NCBI RefSeq assembly: GCF_004745825.1
Contig: NZ_SRLA01000002.1
Location: 1,178,001 to 1,242,000 of the forward strand
Length of the DNA: 64,000 nt
Source: Hymenobacter fodinae
GTDB taxonomy: Bacteria; Bacteroidota; Bacteroidia; Cytophagales; Hymenobacteraceae
Direction of reading: 5' to 3'
The notes beneath the pieces were generated by a model, which searched no databases, was not told the DNA's origin, and saw only the letters and a list, made by a program, of their open reading frames with translations. Shown piece by piece: positions 51,767 to 60,107 of the stretch. Numbering within the stretch: position 1 is the first letter of the stretch; each line of letters opens with the position of its first letter. Position numbers and translations under genes: made by a program.

Positions 51767-53110
51767 TTAGGCCAGGTTGCGCAGGTCCTTTACGCGTGTA
51801 AGCTTGCCGCCCTCGCTACGCGGTAATTCGCCAAACCCGAGGAGCGTAACCCGCATGCTTAACCCAATTGAGTCTTTAAGCTTCTGGGCGAAAGAGTGTT
51901 GTAGTATCTTGAGGCATTCGTGATCTGCTATTGCTGCCTCGGTTACGGTGTGCAGGCCTAACTCGCGCATAAGGGCTTGGCTAACTTCTACATTCACTTC
52001 TACCTCATCTAGGCTGCCCCGGCGCGAAGCCACTACTTGGTAATAAGGGCTAATATGCTCTAGGCCACTTAACACATCTTCTACCTGAGTATGAAAGAAG
52101 TTAACGCCCCGGATGATGAGCATATCGTCGGAGCGGCCCCTGATTGGGCCCATCTTTACATGGGTGCGACTTCCCGACTTATCGTAGTAGATGTTGGTTA
52201 TATCATTGGTCCAGTACCGCAGAATGGGCATGGCTTGCTTGGTAAGCGTGGTAAACACCAAAACGCCTAGTTCACCTTCTGCCACTGGCTCACCCGTGTC
52301 CTTATCTACTACCTCGGGGTAAAAATGGTCTTCCCAGATGTAGCTGCCGGTGCCGCGCTCATTCACATCTTCCTGCGATATGCCCGGGCCCATAATCTCG
52401 CTGAGGCCATAAATATTTGTAGCCTGCACACCTAGGCCAGTTTCTACTTGTTGCCGGATCGTTTCTGTCCAAGGCTCAGCACCCAACGCAGCATATTGTA
52501 GGTGTATAGCCTCGCGCGCAATGCCGCGGCGCTGCAGTTCCTCGGCCAACAATTGGGCGTAGGAGGGGGTGGCGCATAATATTTCCGGTCGGAAGTCCTG
52601 CAGTAATTGCAGTTGGCGTTCGGTGCCCCCACCGGATACGGGTATAACCGTGAGGCCCAATTTTTCAGCGCCGTAATGGATGCCTAGGCCACCCGTAAAC
52701 AGTCCGTAGCCATAGGCGTTTTGCAGTTTCATGCCGGGGCGGCAGCCAGCAGCGGCTAAGGAGCGGGCCACTACCTCCGCAAATATTTCGAGGTCTGCGG
52801 CAGTGTAGCCCACTACTGTGGCTTTGCCAGTGGTACCGCTGGAACAGTGCAGCCGGGCAACCTCAGTTTCCGGCACAGCAAAGAGGCCAAAGGGATAGTT
52901 GTCGCGAAAGTCAGTTTTCCTCGTGAAGCCCAACTTAGGTAAATCAACCAGGCCCTTGAACGTGGAGGGGTGTACGCCGGCTGCGTCAAGCTTCTGTTTA
53001 TAAAAGGGCACCCTGGCGTATGCGTAGGCCACTTGCTGCTTCAGCCGAGCGTTCTGCAATTCCCGCAGCTGAGGCAGTGGCAGCTGTTCTATCTCTGGGT
53101 TGAAAAGCAT
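51767..53110 (-). CDS. paaK: Phenylacetate-CoA ligase
   Basis: 447 residues, the standard length. The ATP-binding loop SSGTTGK is at residues 90-96 (HCSSGTTGKATVVGYTAADL). Further AMP-ligase motifs are NIYGLSEIMGPGISQEDVNE, VLVFTTLTKQAMPILRYWTN and IRGRSDDMLIIRGVNFFHTQ, followed by the C-terminal lid (GGKLTRVKDLR). It activates phenylacetate to phenylacetyl-CoA with ATP. It is the first gene of the paaK-tetR-paaE group and has palindromic operator candidates in its upstream region. Confidence 0.96.
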   Translation of the reverse strand: MLFNPEIEQLPLPQLRELQNARLKQQVAYAYARVPFYKQKLDAAGVHPSTFKGLVDLPKLGFTRKTDFRDNYPFGLFAVPETEVARLHCSSGTTGKATVVGYTAADLEIFAEVVARSLAAAGCRPGMKLQNAYGYGLFTGGLGIHYGAEKLGLTVIPVSGGGTERQLQLLQDFRPEILCATPSYAQLLAEELQRRGIAREAIHLQYAALGAEPWTETIRQQVETGLGVQATNIYGLSEIMGPGISQEDVNERGTGSYIWEDHFYPEVVDKDTGEPVAEGELGVLVFTTLTKQAMPILRYWTNDITNIYYDKSGSRTHVKMGPIRGRSDDMLIIRGVNFFHTQVEDVLSGLEHISPYYQVVASRRGSLDEVEVNVEVSQALMRELGLHTVTEAAIADHECLKILQHSFAQKLKDSIGLSMRVTLLGFGELPRSEGGKLTRVKDLRNLA

Positions 53111-53168
53111 TGGCTATGCAGTGGGATGACGCGAGAACGTCGCTAAAAGTAAGTGAACACTCTCGCTG

Positions 53169-53189
53169 AAACAAACATTCGTTAGTTTT
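53169..53189 (-). promoter_or_regulatory. Candidate TetR (PaaR-type) operator upstream of paaK
   Basis: AAACAAAC, ATTC and GTTAGTTTT form an imperfect palindrome matching the perfect one at 49783-49804 over the core AAC-x-AAC-ATTC-GTTAGTT. It is about 60 bases upstream of the paaK start. Confidence 0.6.
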
Positions 53190-53241
53190 TTATTAAATGC
53201 AACAATACCCCTAAAATGCCCGTAGGAGGTTGCAAAGCCAA

Positions 53242-53259
53242 TAACAAACGTTCGTAAAT
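53242..53259. promoter_or_regulatory. Weaker third copy of the PaaR-type operator
   Basis: TAACAAACGTTCGTAAAT keeps the left half AACAAAC and a -TTCGT- core but has a weak right half. It is 53 bases beyond the stronger site, still between paaK and the divergent element. Confidence 0.4.
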
Positions 53260-53266
53260 GAATAAA

Positions 53267-53304
53267 AGTAAGTGTATACTCACTAAAAAAAGTGAATACT
53301 TACT
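53267..53304. promoter_or_regulatory. Tandem pair of a second operator type
   Basis: Two 18-base palindromes lie side by side: AGTAAGTG-TA-TACTCACT (53267-53284) and AAAAAGTG-AA-TACTTACT (53287-53304). A half-site AGTAAGTG occurs again at 53148-53155. Their symmetry differs from the PaaR-type sites, so a second regulator, perhaps the TetR encoded at 53798-54331, is the likely binder. They abut the promoter candidate at 53304-53332. Confidence 0.5.
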
Positions 53305-53332
53305 TGCATTTAAAAATCTTTGCTTAATATTG
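53304..53332 (+). promoter_or_regulatory. Candidate Bacteroidota promoter for the hairpin element
   Basis: A -33-like CTTG (53303-53306) and a -7-like TAATATTG (53325-53332) are 18 bases apart. TAATATTG differs by one base from the Bacteroidota consensus TAnnTTTG. Transcription would begin near 53337-53340, at the first hairpin. Confidence 0.4.
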
Positions 53333-53336
53333 TCCC

Positions 53337-53567
53337 ATCAATCAGCTGGCTTATCCCACCAAGGCAACTGATTGATAATTCCCACGCCCGCTTACCCAGG
53401 TGTCTCCCACCCCACCTGGCCCCAAAATTCCCACGCCCCGTTTACCCAGATGCTGATCCCACCCATCTGGCGAAATTTGTAGAAAGTCGTGTGGCTCCCC
53501 GGCCCCGACGCCAAATTTCTACCTCCTCGCAGCCGGCCGAATTGGACCCCCTCCAGTTCGGCCGGCT
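53337..53567 (+). ncRNA. Candidate structured RNA: five tandem hairpins with C-rich loops
   Basis: Five stems follow one another. H1: ATCAATCAG / CTGATTGAT (53337-53345, 53368-53376). H2: CCAGGTG / CACCTGG. H3: CCAGATG / CATCTGG. H4: GTAGAAAGTCG with CGAC and TTTCTAC (53479-53522). H5: AGCCGGCCGAA / TTCGGCCGGCT (53531-53541, 53557-53567), extended by TGGA/TCCA. H2 and H3 are tandem copies, each preceded by TTCCCACGCCC, and differ by a compensatory G-C to A-T change, which supports base-pairing. H1-H3 all carry TCCCACC in the loop; the H4 and H5 loops have CTCCCC and ACCCCCTCC. It has no coding character and no close poly-U tail. It could be a small RNA or the long leader of the downstream tetR; the strand is inferred from the promoter candidate. 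Confidence 0.5.
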
Positions 53568-53797
53568 TATGGTATATAAGGCCTAGTGGTTATTAGCGTT
53601 GTGGAGCACAGCAACAAACCAATTAGCTGATTTCACCTGACAGTGCTTAGGAGAGGAATGTTGGAGTCAACTGCTACGAGCCCGACTATTTAGCCTGAAA
53701 TTTTGCTAACTACTGAGCAGTAAAATGCCGTATTTACGCAATAGAGGTATTTTAGGGTGCTATATTGAGCCCCAATAGTAGAAACTGAACTCCGTCC

Positions 53798-54331
53798 ATG
53801 ACCAACCGCAAGCAGCACATTGCTCAAACTGCCCTACAGCTTTTTGGGGAAAAGGGCTTTGAACATACCCCCACGCAATTAATTGCCAAGGAAGCGGGAG
53901 TGTCTGAAGCTCTTATTTTCAAGCATTTCGGCTCAAAGGAGCAGTTGCTTGATTTCATTATTAAGAAGGGCTACAAGCGTATTATCGAGCAAAACCGTGG
54001 CTGGTATGAAGGCCGGGCACCCTTAGAGTTTGTGCACAGCGTAATAGAATTGCCGTACAAGCTGGTGCGCGAGGAACCTCACTTCTGGAAATTACAGTCG
54101 AGGCTCACTGATAGCGCTACGGCCCAGAAGCAGCATGAGCGCTTTTTACAGCCGGTGCCTGCTTTGTTGCATAACGCCTTCGAAAAGCTGGGATACGCAG
54201 ATCCGGCCAAGGAAACCAGCTTGCTCATGCTACTAGTTGAAGCTCTCTGGAAAATTGAAGTCAACAAAGATGATGAGCAGGTCCGGGAAATGCTGGACTT
54301 CATCAAGTCTAAATATCAGGCGCAGAAATAA
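53798..54331 (+). CDS. TetR/AcrR family regulator
   Basis: 177 residues. The HTH is at the N-terminus (KQHIAQTALQLFGEKGFEHT, PTQLIAKEAGVSEALIFKHF, GSKEQLLDFII), followed by a short helical ligand domain. It lies between the paa genes and the molybdenum enzyme operon. The tandem AGTAAGTG palindromes about 500 bases upstream are candidate targets, and control of the neighbouring aldehyde oxidoreductase is possible but unproven. A clear terminator follows, so it is monocistronic. Confidence 0.9.
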   Translation: MTNRKQHIAQTALQLFGEKGFEHTPTQLIAKEAGVSEALIFKHFGSKEQLLDFIIKKGYKRIIEQNRGWYEGRAPLEFVHSVIELPYKLVREEPHFWKLQSRLTDSATAQKQHERFLQPVPALLHNAFEKLGYADPAKETSLLMLLVEALWKIEVNKDDEQVREMLDFIKSKYQAQK

Positions 54332-54374
54332 CCTCTAGGCCACTAGCACACACCTTCTGCAAAGCCATTACTGT

Positions 54375-54405
54375 AAGTCCCCTGTTTCGGCGGGGGACTT
54401 TTTTA
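54375..54405 (+). terminator. Intrinsic terminator of the second tetR
   Basis: AAGTCCCC (54375-54382) and GGGGACTT (54393-54400) pair across a 10-base loop and are followed by more T (to 54404). It lies about 45 bases after the stop. Confidence 0.85.
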
Positions 54406-54703
54406 TTTTCCAACCGAGCAAATGCTAATACGCCTTTTATGTTGGGTCAGTATAAAAAGCGGCGGAGTTATATGAGCAGGCAACTGGCTAAAAAGAAACG
54501 CAGAGTGTCGCGTATGCACCTAACTCGGGCGTAGCGCTTGCGTACACAGTTGAGTTACGCTCCGTGAGCTAATAGCAGCCCATTGTGCGTCAGGATGTGC
54601 CAACTGAACAGGTAACGCACCGGGCTGTTGTCACCAAGTGGTAACGCTGTGTTGTTGGTGTGTGGCACTCCTGGGTTCTTAAACTCTTCTTCCAGTTACT
54701 TTT
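54406..54703 (+). other. Upstream region of the molybdenum enzyme operon
   Basis: About 300 bases with no convincing gene. A 20-codon frame at 54472-54534 (MSRQLAKKKRRVSRMHLTRA) is very basic but too short to support. I looked for the conserved layout of a Moco riboswitch and did not see it. The promoter of the paoABC-like operon must lie here. Confidence 0.35.
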
Positions 54704-55351
54704 ATGTCTGACTTATTTACTCCGGACCCAGCCGATACTAGGCCACCGGAACCGCTCCCGAATGATGCGTCGCGGCGAAGCTTTATGAAGCAGGCCGGTG
54801 GTATTCTGGGTCTTGCGCTGGCTCCACCTCTCATAAGTCAGGCCGAGCGGCTCACGGCGCTATCGGGGAAAGTGGAAGGAGTTTGGCCGATGCGTTTGAA
54901 GGTGAATGGCGCCGTGCGCACCCTGCAACTGGAGCCCCGCGTGACCCTACTAGATGCTCTGCGGGAGTACCTCGACCTCACCGGCACCAAAAAAGGGTGC
55001 GACCATGGACAATGCGGAGCCTGCACAGTGCTAGTAGATGGCCGCCGCGTAAACTCCTGCCTCACCCTGGCGGTGATGAGCCAAGGCAAAGAAATTACCA
55101 CCATTGAGGGGCTTGCGAAAGGGGAGGAGCTGCATCCCATGCAGGCTGCCTTCATCAAGCACGATGGCTTCCAATGTGGGTATTGCACCTCGGGGCAAAT
55201 TATGTCGGGGGTGGCATGCGTGAATGAAGGACACGCTACTACTGATGCCCAAACCCGGGAGTGGATGAGTGGCAACTTATGCCGGTGTGGGGCTTACCCC
55301 AATATTGTGGCGGCTGTGCGCGAAGTGCAACAAAAAGGAGGCAAAGCATGA
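54704..55351 (+). CDS. paoA: 2Fe-2S subunit of a periplasmic aldehyde oxidoreductase (PaoA-like)
   Basis: 215 residues. A Tat signal is present (SRRSFMKQAGGILGLALAPP, Arg24-Arg25). The plant-type ferredoxin cluster ligands lie in KKGCDHGQCGACTVLVDGRR and VNSC, and the second cluster in GFQCGYCTSGQIM and GNLCRCGAYPNIVAAV. This is the small subunit of xanthine-oxidase-type molybdenum hydroxylases; the Tat signal points to export of the whole folded complex as in E. coli PaoABC. It overlaps the FAD subunit gene by four bases (ATGA). Confidence 0.92.
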   Translation: MSDLFTPDPADTRPPEPLPNDASRRSFMKQAGGILGLALAPPLISQAERLTALSGKVEGVWPMRLKVNGAVRTLQLEPRVTLLDALREYLDLTGTKKGCDHGQCGACTVLVDGRRVNSCLTLAVMSQGKEITTIEGLAKGEELHPMQAAFIKHDGFQCGYCTSGQIMSGVACVNEGHATTDAQTREWMSGNLCRCGAYPNIVAAVREVQQKGGKA

Positions 55352-56331
55352 ACAATTTCGCTTACCAGCAGGCCTCAAAAGCCAAAGACGCCACCGCCAT
55401 TGTGCGCGACGATAAGCAAGCAGCGTACATAGCCGGGGGTACTACGCTGCTTGATCTGATGAAAGCTAACCTGGAGCAACACTCCCAGTTGGTTGACATC
55501 AACTTGCTGCCATTCAAAGGCATTGAGAAAACTAACGACGGCTTGCGCATTGGGGCAATGGAGCGAATGAGCGACGTGGGCGAGCATCCTCTTGTGCTGC
55601 AGCAATTCCCCGCAATTTCCGAATCGCTGCTCCTGGCGGCTTCGCCTCAGTTGCGCAACATGGCTAGCATGGGGGGCAATATTCTGCAACGTACGCGCTG
55701 TGGCTATTTCCGCGATCCAGCCTTTCCATGCAATAAGCGCGTGCCCGGCTCCGGCTGCCCCGCTCTCCAGGGAGACAATCATAACCTGGCCATCTTGGGA
55801 ACCAGCGAAGCATGCATTGCCACCTCGTATCCCGGCGACTTATCCGTAGCGCTTGTGGCTTTTGACGCCGTATTGACGCTCGAAAATGCCAAAGGCAAGC
55901 AGCGTAGGGTGCCCATCACGGAGTTTTACTTGCTGCCTGGCACTACTCCGCAGAAAGAAACTGTGCTGGAACCCGGTGAGCTGATTGTAGCTATTACGGT
56001 TCCTGCAGCGGCGTATACTCAGCGCTCTACTTACCTCAAAGTACGCGAGCGGTCTAGTTATGCCTATGCGCTGGCCTCAGCGGCAGTAGGCCTAGAGGTG
56101 CAGAACGGCACCATCCGGGCAGCCCGTGTGGCACTGGGTGGGGTAGGAACTCAGCCCTGGCGTTCCCGCGAGGCCGAGCAGGTACTAACCGGGGCCCCGG
56201 CCACGGAAGCTACGTTCCGGGCTGCGGCTGCGGCCGCCTTGCGGGGTGCTCAGCCGCGGGAGCATAATCGGTTTAAAGTGGAGCTGGCGCAAAACACACT
56301 GGTACAGGCCCTGCAAAAAGTAGTTGGCTAG
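55348..56331 (+). CDS. paoB: FAD and 4Fe-4S subunit of the aldehyde oxidoreductase (PaoB-like)
   Basis: 327 residues from MNNFAYQQASKAKDATAIVR; the frame is open to 55261, but this start is coupled to the preceding stop. The FAD-binding part (YIAGGTTLLDLMKANLE, SPQLRNMASMGGNILQRTRC) is typical of CO-dehydrogenase-type medium subunits. An extra Cys-rich loop (Cys118, Cys128, Cys137 in GYFRDPAFPCNKRVPGSGC) matches the extra 4Fe-4S cluster region of PaoB. This distinguishes it from xanthine dehydrogenases and supports a PaoABC-type enzyme. Confidence 0.92.
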   Translation: MNNFAYQQASKAKDATAIVRDDKQAAYIAGGTTLLDLMKANLEQHSQLVDINLLPFKGIEKTNDGLRIGAMERMSDVGEHPLVLQQFPAISESLLLAASPQLRNMASMGGNILQRTRCGYFRDPAFPCNKRVPGSGCPALQGDNHNLAILGTSEACIATSYPGDLSVALVAFDAVLTLENAKGKQRRVPITEFYLLPGTTPQKETVLEPGELIVAITVPAAAYTQRSTYLKVRERSSYAYALASAAVGLEVQNGTIRAARVALGGVGTQPWRSREAEQVLTGAPATEATFRAAAAAALRGAQPREHNRFKVELAQNTLVQALQKVVG

Positions 56332-56407
56332 CCGCCAAAACAGCTAGGCCAGTGGGGAGGATTTGCTCAGCCCTACCTGGTCATATCTACCAAGAAGAAA
56401 CTTCCTC

Positions 56408-58741
56408 ATGGATATCGAACCCGCATTCTTTGAAACTAACCCCAAGGCCGGCTCGGTAGGGCAGCCCCTCGACCGTGTAGATGGTCGGGCGAAGGTAACG
56501 GGCCAGGCGAAGTACTCCGCCGAGTACAATAACCTGCCCGGCCTAGTGCACGCGGTGCTGAAAACGAGTGACGTGGCAAAAGGGCGCATTCAGAGTATCG
56601 ATATAAGTTTAGCGCAGAAGGAACCCGGCGTATTAGCCATTCTGACGCATCAAAACCTGCCTAAGCTCGCCAAAACGCCCAACGACCCAGAGGGCAAGAA
56701 AGCCATTGGGGCGCCCATGGGCTTCCTGCCGCTTACCTCCGACCAGGTGCATTACGCCGGGCAGCCCGTGGCCATTGTGGTAGCCGATACCCTGGAGCGC
56801 GCCCAGCACGCGGCGGCTCTTGTGCGGGTACAGATAGCGGCTGAGAAGCCCCTGGCCTCGTACGAAGACCCAAAGGCAGAGCTATTTGACCCGCAGAAAG
56901 TGCAGGACGGCAAAACCGACGGGCACACCGTGCGCGGCAACCCAAAAGCAGCTTTTGCCGCCGCGCCTGTGCAACTTACCCATACCTACACGCACGCTAT
57001 TAATCACCATAACCCCATGGAGCCTGGGGCTACTACCGCCCACTGGGAGGCCCCCGACCGCCTGACGGTGTATGAGTCGACGCAGGGCGTAACACGGACC
57101 CAGAAGGCCTTGAGCAACATGCTAGGCCTAGCGGCCGAACAGGTGCGCGTAGTAACGAAATATCTGGGAGGCGGCTTTGGTTGTAAGGGCTCTACGTGGC
57201 CTCACACGGTGCTCACGGTACAAGCTGCCCGCGCAGTGGGTAGGCCAGTAAAACTTTCGCTGACGCGCCCGCAGATGTTTACTAGCATGGGGCACCGCGA
57301 AGATCAGACTCAAACCCTGAAAATTGGAGCAACCAAAGAAGGGAAGCTGCTGGCTCTGATTCACGAGAAGACCTCTACCACCTCACCCTGGGACAATTAC
57401 GCCGAGCCGAACAGCCGCATCATCAACCTGCTCTACAACTGCCCGGCGTTTGAATCAACCTACCAGTTGGCCCGGGCTAACGTGATGACCTCCACGTTTA
57501 TGCGGGCGCCTGGGGAAGCACCTGGTTCGTTTGCCATTGAGTGCTCCATGGACGATCTGGCCTATCAGGTAGGCCTAGACCCCTTACAAATCCGGCTGCT
57601 GAATTATGCCGACAAGGACTACAGCACCAACAAGCCTTGGAGCAGCAAAAGCCTAAAGCAGTGCTATGCCCGAGGGGCCGAGCTTTTTGGCTGGAGCAAG
57701 CGTAATCCCAAGGCGGGGCAGACGCGCGACGGTAATTTATTGGTGGGCATGGGCATGGCCACGGCCAGCTACCCCGTGCACAACAACCAGGGTACGGCCC
57801 GGGTACGCCTCTACGCCGATGGCCACGCCGTGGTGCAAACCGGCGCCACCGACTTAGGCACCGGCACCTACACCGTGATGACGCAGGTAGCCGCCGATGC
57901 GCTGTGGCTCACGCCCGATAAAGTGCGTTTTGAGCTTGGTGACACCAAATTGCCTACTGCCCCTAACTCCGGCGGCTCAGTAGCCGCGGGTACTGTATCA
58001 TCTTCCATTTACATGGCGGCCCAAGATGTGTGGCAGAGACTGATTAAGATGGCAATTCAGGACAAAAAGTCGCCGCTGTACCGGGCCAAAGCTGCCGACG
58101 TAATGGTGGAAAACGGCCGGATGATGCTCAAGGCCAACAAGACAAAGGGTGAAGACTACGCGGCCCTGATGAAGCGCAACGAAACGACTGACATTGAGGG
58201 CACTGGCAACGGTAAGTATGGCGCCGGCTATGAGTCGGGACTAGCGGCCGGTTCTGCCGATTCGGGTCACCAAGACGATATGGCGGGTCACTCCATGCAC
58301 TCCTTCGGGGCGCATTTCTGCGAAGTGAAAGTAGACCCCGCGTTGGGCACGGTACGTGTAACCCGTTGGGTAAGCGTGCACGCGGCCGGCCGGATTCTGA
58401 ACGCTAAAACTGCCCGCAGTCAGATCATTGGCGGCAGTATTTTCGGGATAGGATGCGCGCTAATGGAAAGGACCGTCCGCGACGAGAATTTTGCCCGTTA
58501 TACCAACGCCAGCCTCGCCGACTACCATATTCCCGTCAGTGCCGATATTCCGGATATGCAAGTTGAGTTTATCGAGGAGCACGACCCCTATATTAATGCC
58601 ATGGGAGTAAAGGGCATCGGAGAAATATCGATGGTGGGCGTGGCGGCGGCCGTAGCCAACGCAGTATATCATGCCACCGGTAAACGCGTGCGTAGCCTTC
58701 CCATCACCCCCGATAAAATACTAGGCGCTACTCCCGTCTAG
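56408..58741 (+). CDS. paoC: Molybdopterin-binding catalytic subunit of the aldehyde oxidoreductase (PaoC-like)
   Basis: 777 residues from MDIEPAFFETNPKAG. The xanthine-oxidase fold is evident: VGQPLDRVDGRAKVTGQAKY, GQPVAIVVADTLERAQHAAA, YLGGGFGCKGSTWPHTVL, RAPGEAPGSFAIECSMDDLA, TDLGTGTYTVMTQVAADALW, and the catalytic Glu739 in GVKGIGEISMVG. It oxidises an aldehyde to the acid with water as oxygen source and uses molybdenum cofactor. The TAG stop is part of TAGGCCAC. XdhC and a MocA-like protein for its cofactor follow. Confidence 0.94.
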   Translation: MDIEPAFFETNPKAGSVGQPLDRVDGRAKVTGQAKYSAEYNNLPGLVHAVLKTSDVAKGRIQSIDISLAQKEPGVLAILTHQNLPKLAKTPNDPEGKKAIGAPMGFLPLTSDQVHYAGQPVAIVVADTLERAQHAAALVRVQIAAEKPLASYEDPKAELFDPQKVQDGKTDGHTVRGNPKAAFAAAPVQLTHTYTHAINHHNPMEPGATTAHWEAPDRLTVYESTQGVTRTQKALSNMLGLAAEQVRVVTKYLGGGFGCKGSTWPHTVLTVQAARAVGRPVKLSLTRPQMFTSMGHREDQTQTLKIGATKEGKLLALIHEKTSTTSPWDNYAEPNSRIINLLYNCPAFESTYQLARANVMTSTFMRAPGEAPGSFAIECSMDDLAYQVGLDPLQIRLLNYADKDYSTNKPWSSKSLKQCYARGAELFGWSKRNPKAGQTRDGNLLVGMGMATASYPVHNNQGTARVRLYADGHAVVQTGATDLGTGTYTVMTQVAADALWLTPDKVRFELGDTKLPTAPNSGGSVAAGTVSSSIYMAAQDVWQRLIKMAIQDKKSPLYRAKAADVMVENGRMMLKANKTKGEDYAALMKRNETTDIEGTGNGKYGAGYESGLAAGSADSGHQDDMAGHSMHSFGAHFCEVKVDPALGTVRVTRWVSVHAAGRILNAKTARSQIIGGSIFGIGCALMERTVRDENFARYTNASLADYHIPVSADIPDMQVEFIEEHDPYINAMGVKGIGEISMVGVAAAVANAVYHATGKRVRSLPITPDKILGATPV

Positions 58742-58885
58742 GCCACTCTTGTTCAGGTAGATGGTGGGAAGGACTGCTTTGTTAACCACCTGGCCCCACA
58801 ACCTTCTGAATCTCATCCAAAGTAAACCGGCAGCTTAACCCTACGCTTTTGCGTAAACTATAGTCGATGCCAATTACCGCTACTC

Positions 58886-60073
58886 ATGACTGAATTACAA
58901 CGACTCTTACTGGCCTACGACGAACATCGCGCTGCTAACCGAGCCTGTGCGCTGGCTTCGGTAGTAGATGTAGCGGGCTCGGCTTACCGTAGGCCAGGGG
59001 CTCGTATGCTGGTCACGGAAGATGGGCAGCTGACGGGAGCCATCAGTGGGGGCTGCCTAGAAGGTGATGCCCGCCGCCGCGCCCGCCAAACCATTCAGCG
59101 GGGTAAGCCCACCATCGTTACCTACGACTCGACTGACCCCGACGACGATTTGCAGTTTGGGGCAGCGCTGGGTTGTCAGGGCATTGTGCAGATTCTGCTC
59201 GAGCCCCTCGACTTTCAAAACCCTGATAATCCCTTGGAGTTGCTGCGGCGCTGGGCCGAAGGAGTTGAAGCTCCCGCCGTAGTGGCCACCGTGTTCAGTT
59301 TGGCCGGCAGCACGGCCCCGGTGCAAATGGGCGAAAGACTGTTGCTAACCGCCGATGGAGCCGTGCAGGGTGGCCTAGCGGCCGGCTCTGAGTTATACGA
59401 CGCCATTCTGACTGATGCACGTGCGGCATTAGCTGCCGGTCAGCCAGCTACGCGCCATTACCCGGCAGGCCCGGTTACAGTGCGGGTGTGTTTAGAGATA
59501 CTGCGGCCTCCCGTGCGGCTCACCATATATGGTGCCGGCAACGATGTGCAACCCGTAGTGCGCTTAGCCAGTGGCCTAGGCTGGCGGGTGCAAGTGCTGG
59601 ATGGCCGGCCCGCCCAAGCACAGCCGTCCCGCTTCCCGGAGGCTGAGGCTGTGCGGGTAGTACCGTTGGCGCAAGTGAGCGAGGAGCCGCAGAGCAACAG
59701 CTTTGCCTTGCTCATAACGCACAATTATTACTACGACTTAGCTGTGTTGCGGCACCTGCTTCATGCTCCTACCCGGTACATAGGCCTACTGGGCCCTCGC
59801 AAAAAATACGACCGTCTGCTAACTGATCTGGAGAAAGAGGTACCCACGGCCGCGCAGCTATTGCAGGGCCGCTTGTACAGCCCCATTGGGTTAAATATTG
59901 GGGCCGAAACTCCCGAGGAAATTGCGCTTTCCATCATTTCCGAGATACAAGCAGTTTTGACGAGTCGGCCAGCCAGTTTCTTGCGAGACTCGCCGCATCC
60001 TATTCACCCGCCCCTGCACGCCGATGCCCCTTTGGTAGCCGATGGCCGCGTGGATGCCGTGTGTGAATTGTGA
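58886..60073 (+). CDS. XdhC/CoxI family molybdenum cofactor insertion protein
   Basis: 395 residues. The N-terminal XdhC_CoxI domain is shown by ALASVVDVAGSAYRRPGARM with GAISGGCLEGDARRRA and the later ALGCQGIVQILLEP. The C-terminal Rossmann domain begins near residue 210 (RLTIYGAGNDVQPVVRLASG) and ends with IGLLGPRKKYDRLL and SPIGLNIGAETPEEIALSII. Such proteins (PaoD in E. coli) bind Moco and insert it, sometimes after sulfuration, into a partner enzyme. Its place after paoC fits this role. Confidence 0.92.
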   Translation: MTELQRLLLAYDEHRAANRACALASVVDVAGSAYRRPGARMLVTEDGQLTGAISGGCLEGDARRRARQTIQRGKPTIVTYDSTDPDDDLQFGAALGCQGIVQILLEPLDFQNPDNPLELLRRWAEGVEAPAVVATVFSLAGSTAPVQMGERLLLTADGAVQGGLAAGSELYDAILTDARAALAAGQPATRHYPAGPVTVRVCLEILRPPVRLTIYGAGNDVQPVVRLASGLGWRVQVLDGRPAQAQPSRFPEAEAVRVVPLAQVSEEPQSNSFALLITHNYYYDLAVLRHLLHAPTRYIGLLGPRKKYDRLLTDLEKEVPTAAQLLQGRLYSPIGLNIGAETPEEIALSIISEIQAVLTSRPASFLRDSPHPIHPPLHADAPLVADGRVDAVCEL

Positions 60074-60107
60074 AACACCTAGTGCAGTTTCCTAATCAGT
60101 ACCTCGC

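Noticed and set aside
53337..53470. CRISPR-like array from the repeated TCCCACC/TTCCCACGCCC units
   Set aside because: There are only two to three units, they are unevenly spaced, each is an internal hairpin with its own stem sequence, and there are no spacers of constant length and no cas genes.
53320..53586. 88-codon plus-strand frame over the hairpin element
   Set aside because: It is Pro/Arg-rich without domain character, it is explained by the C-rich hairpin sequence, and its start codon lies upstream of the likely transcript start.
54472..54534. 20-codon basic peptide frame MSRQLAKKKRRVSRMHLTRA
   Set aside because: It is too short to support, has no clear ribosome-binding context and is not repeated elsewhere in the window.
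54406..54703. Moco riboswitch upstream of the molybdenum enzyme operon
   Set aside because: I could not find the conserved multi-stem layout; only short stems such as CACCA/TGGT are present.
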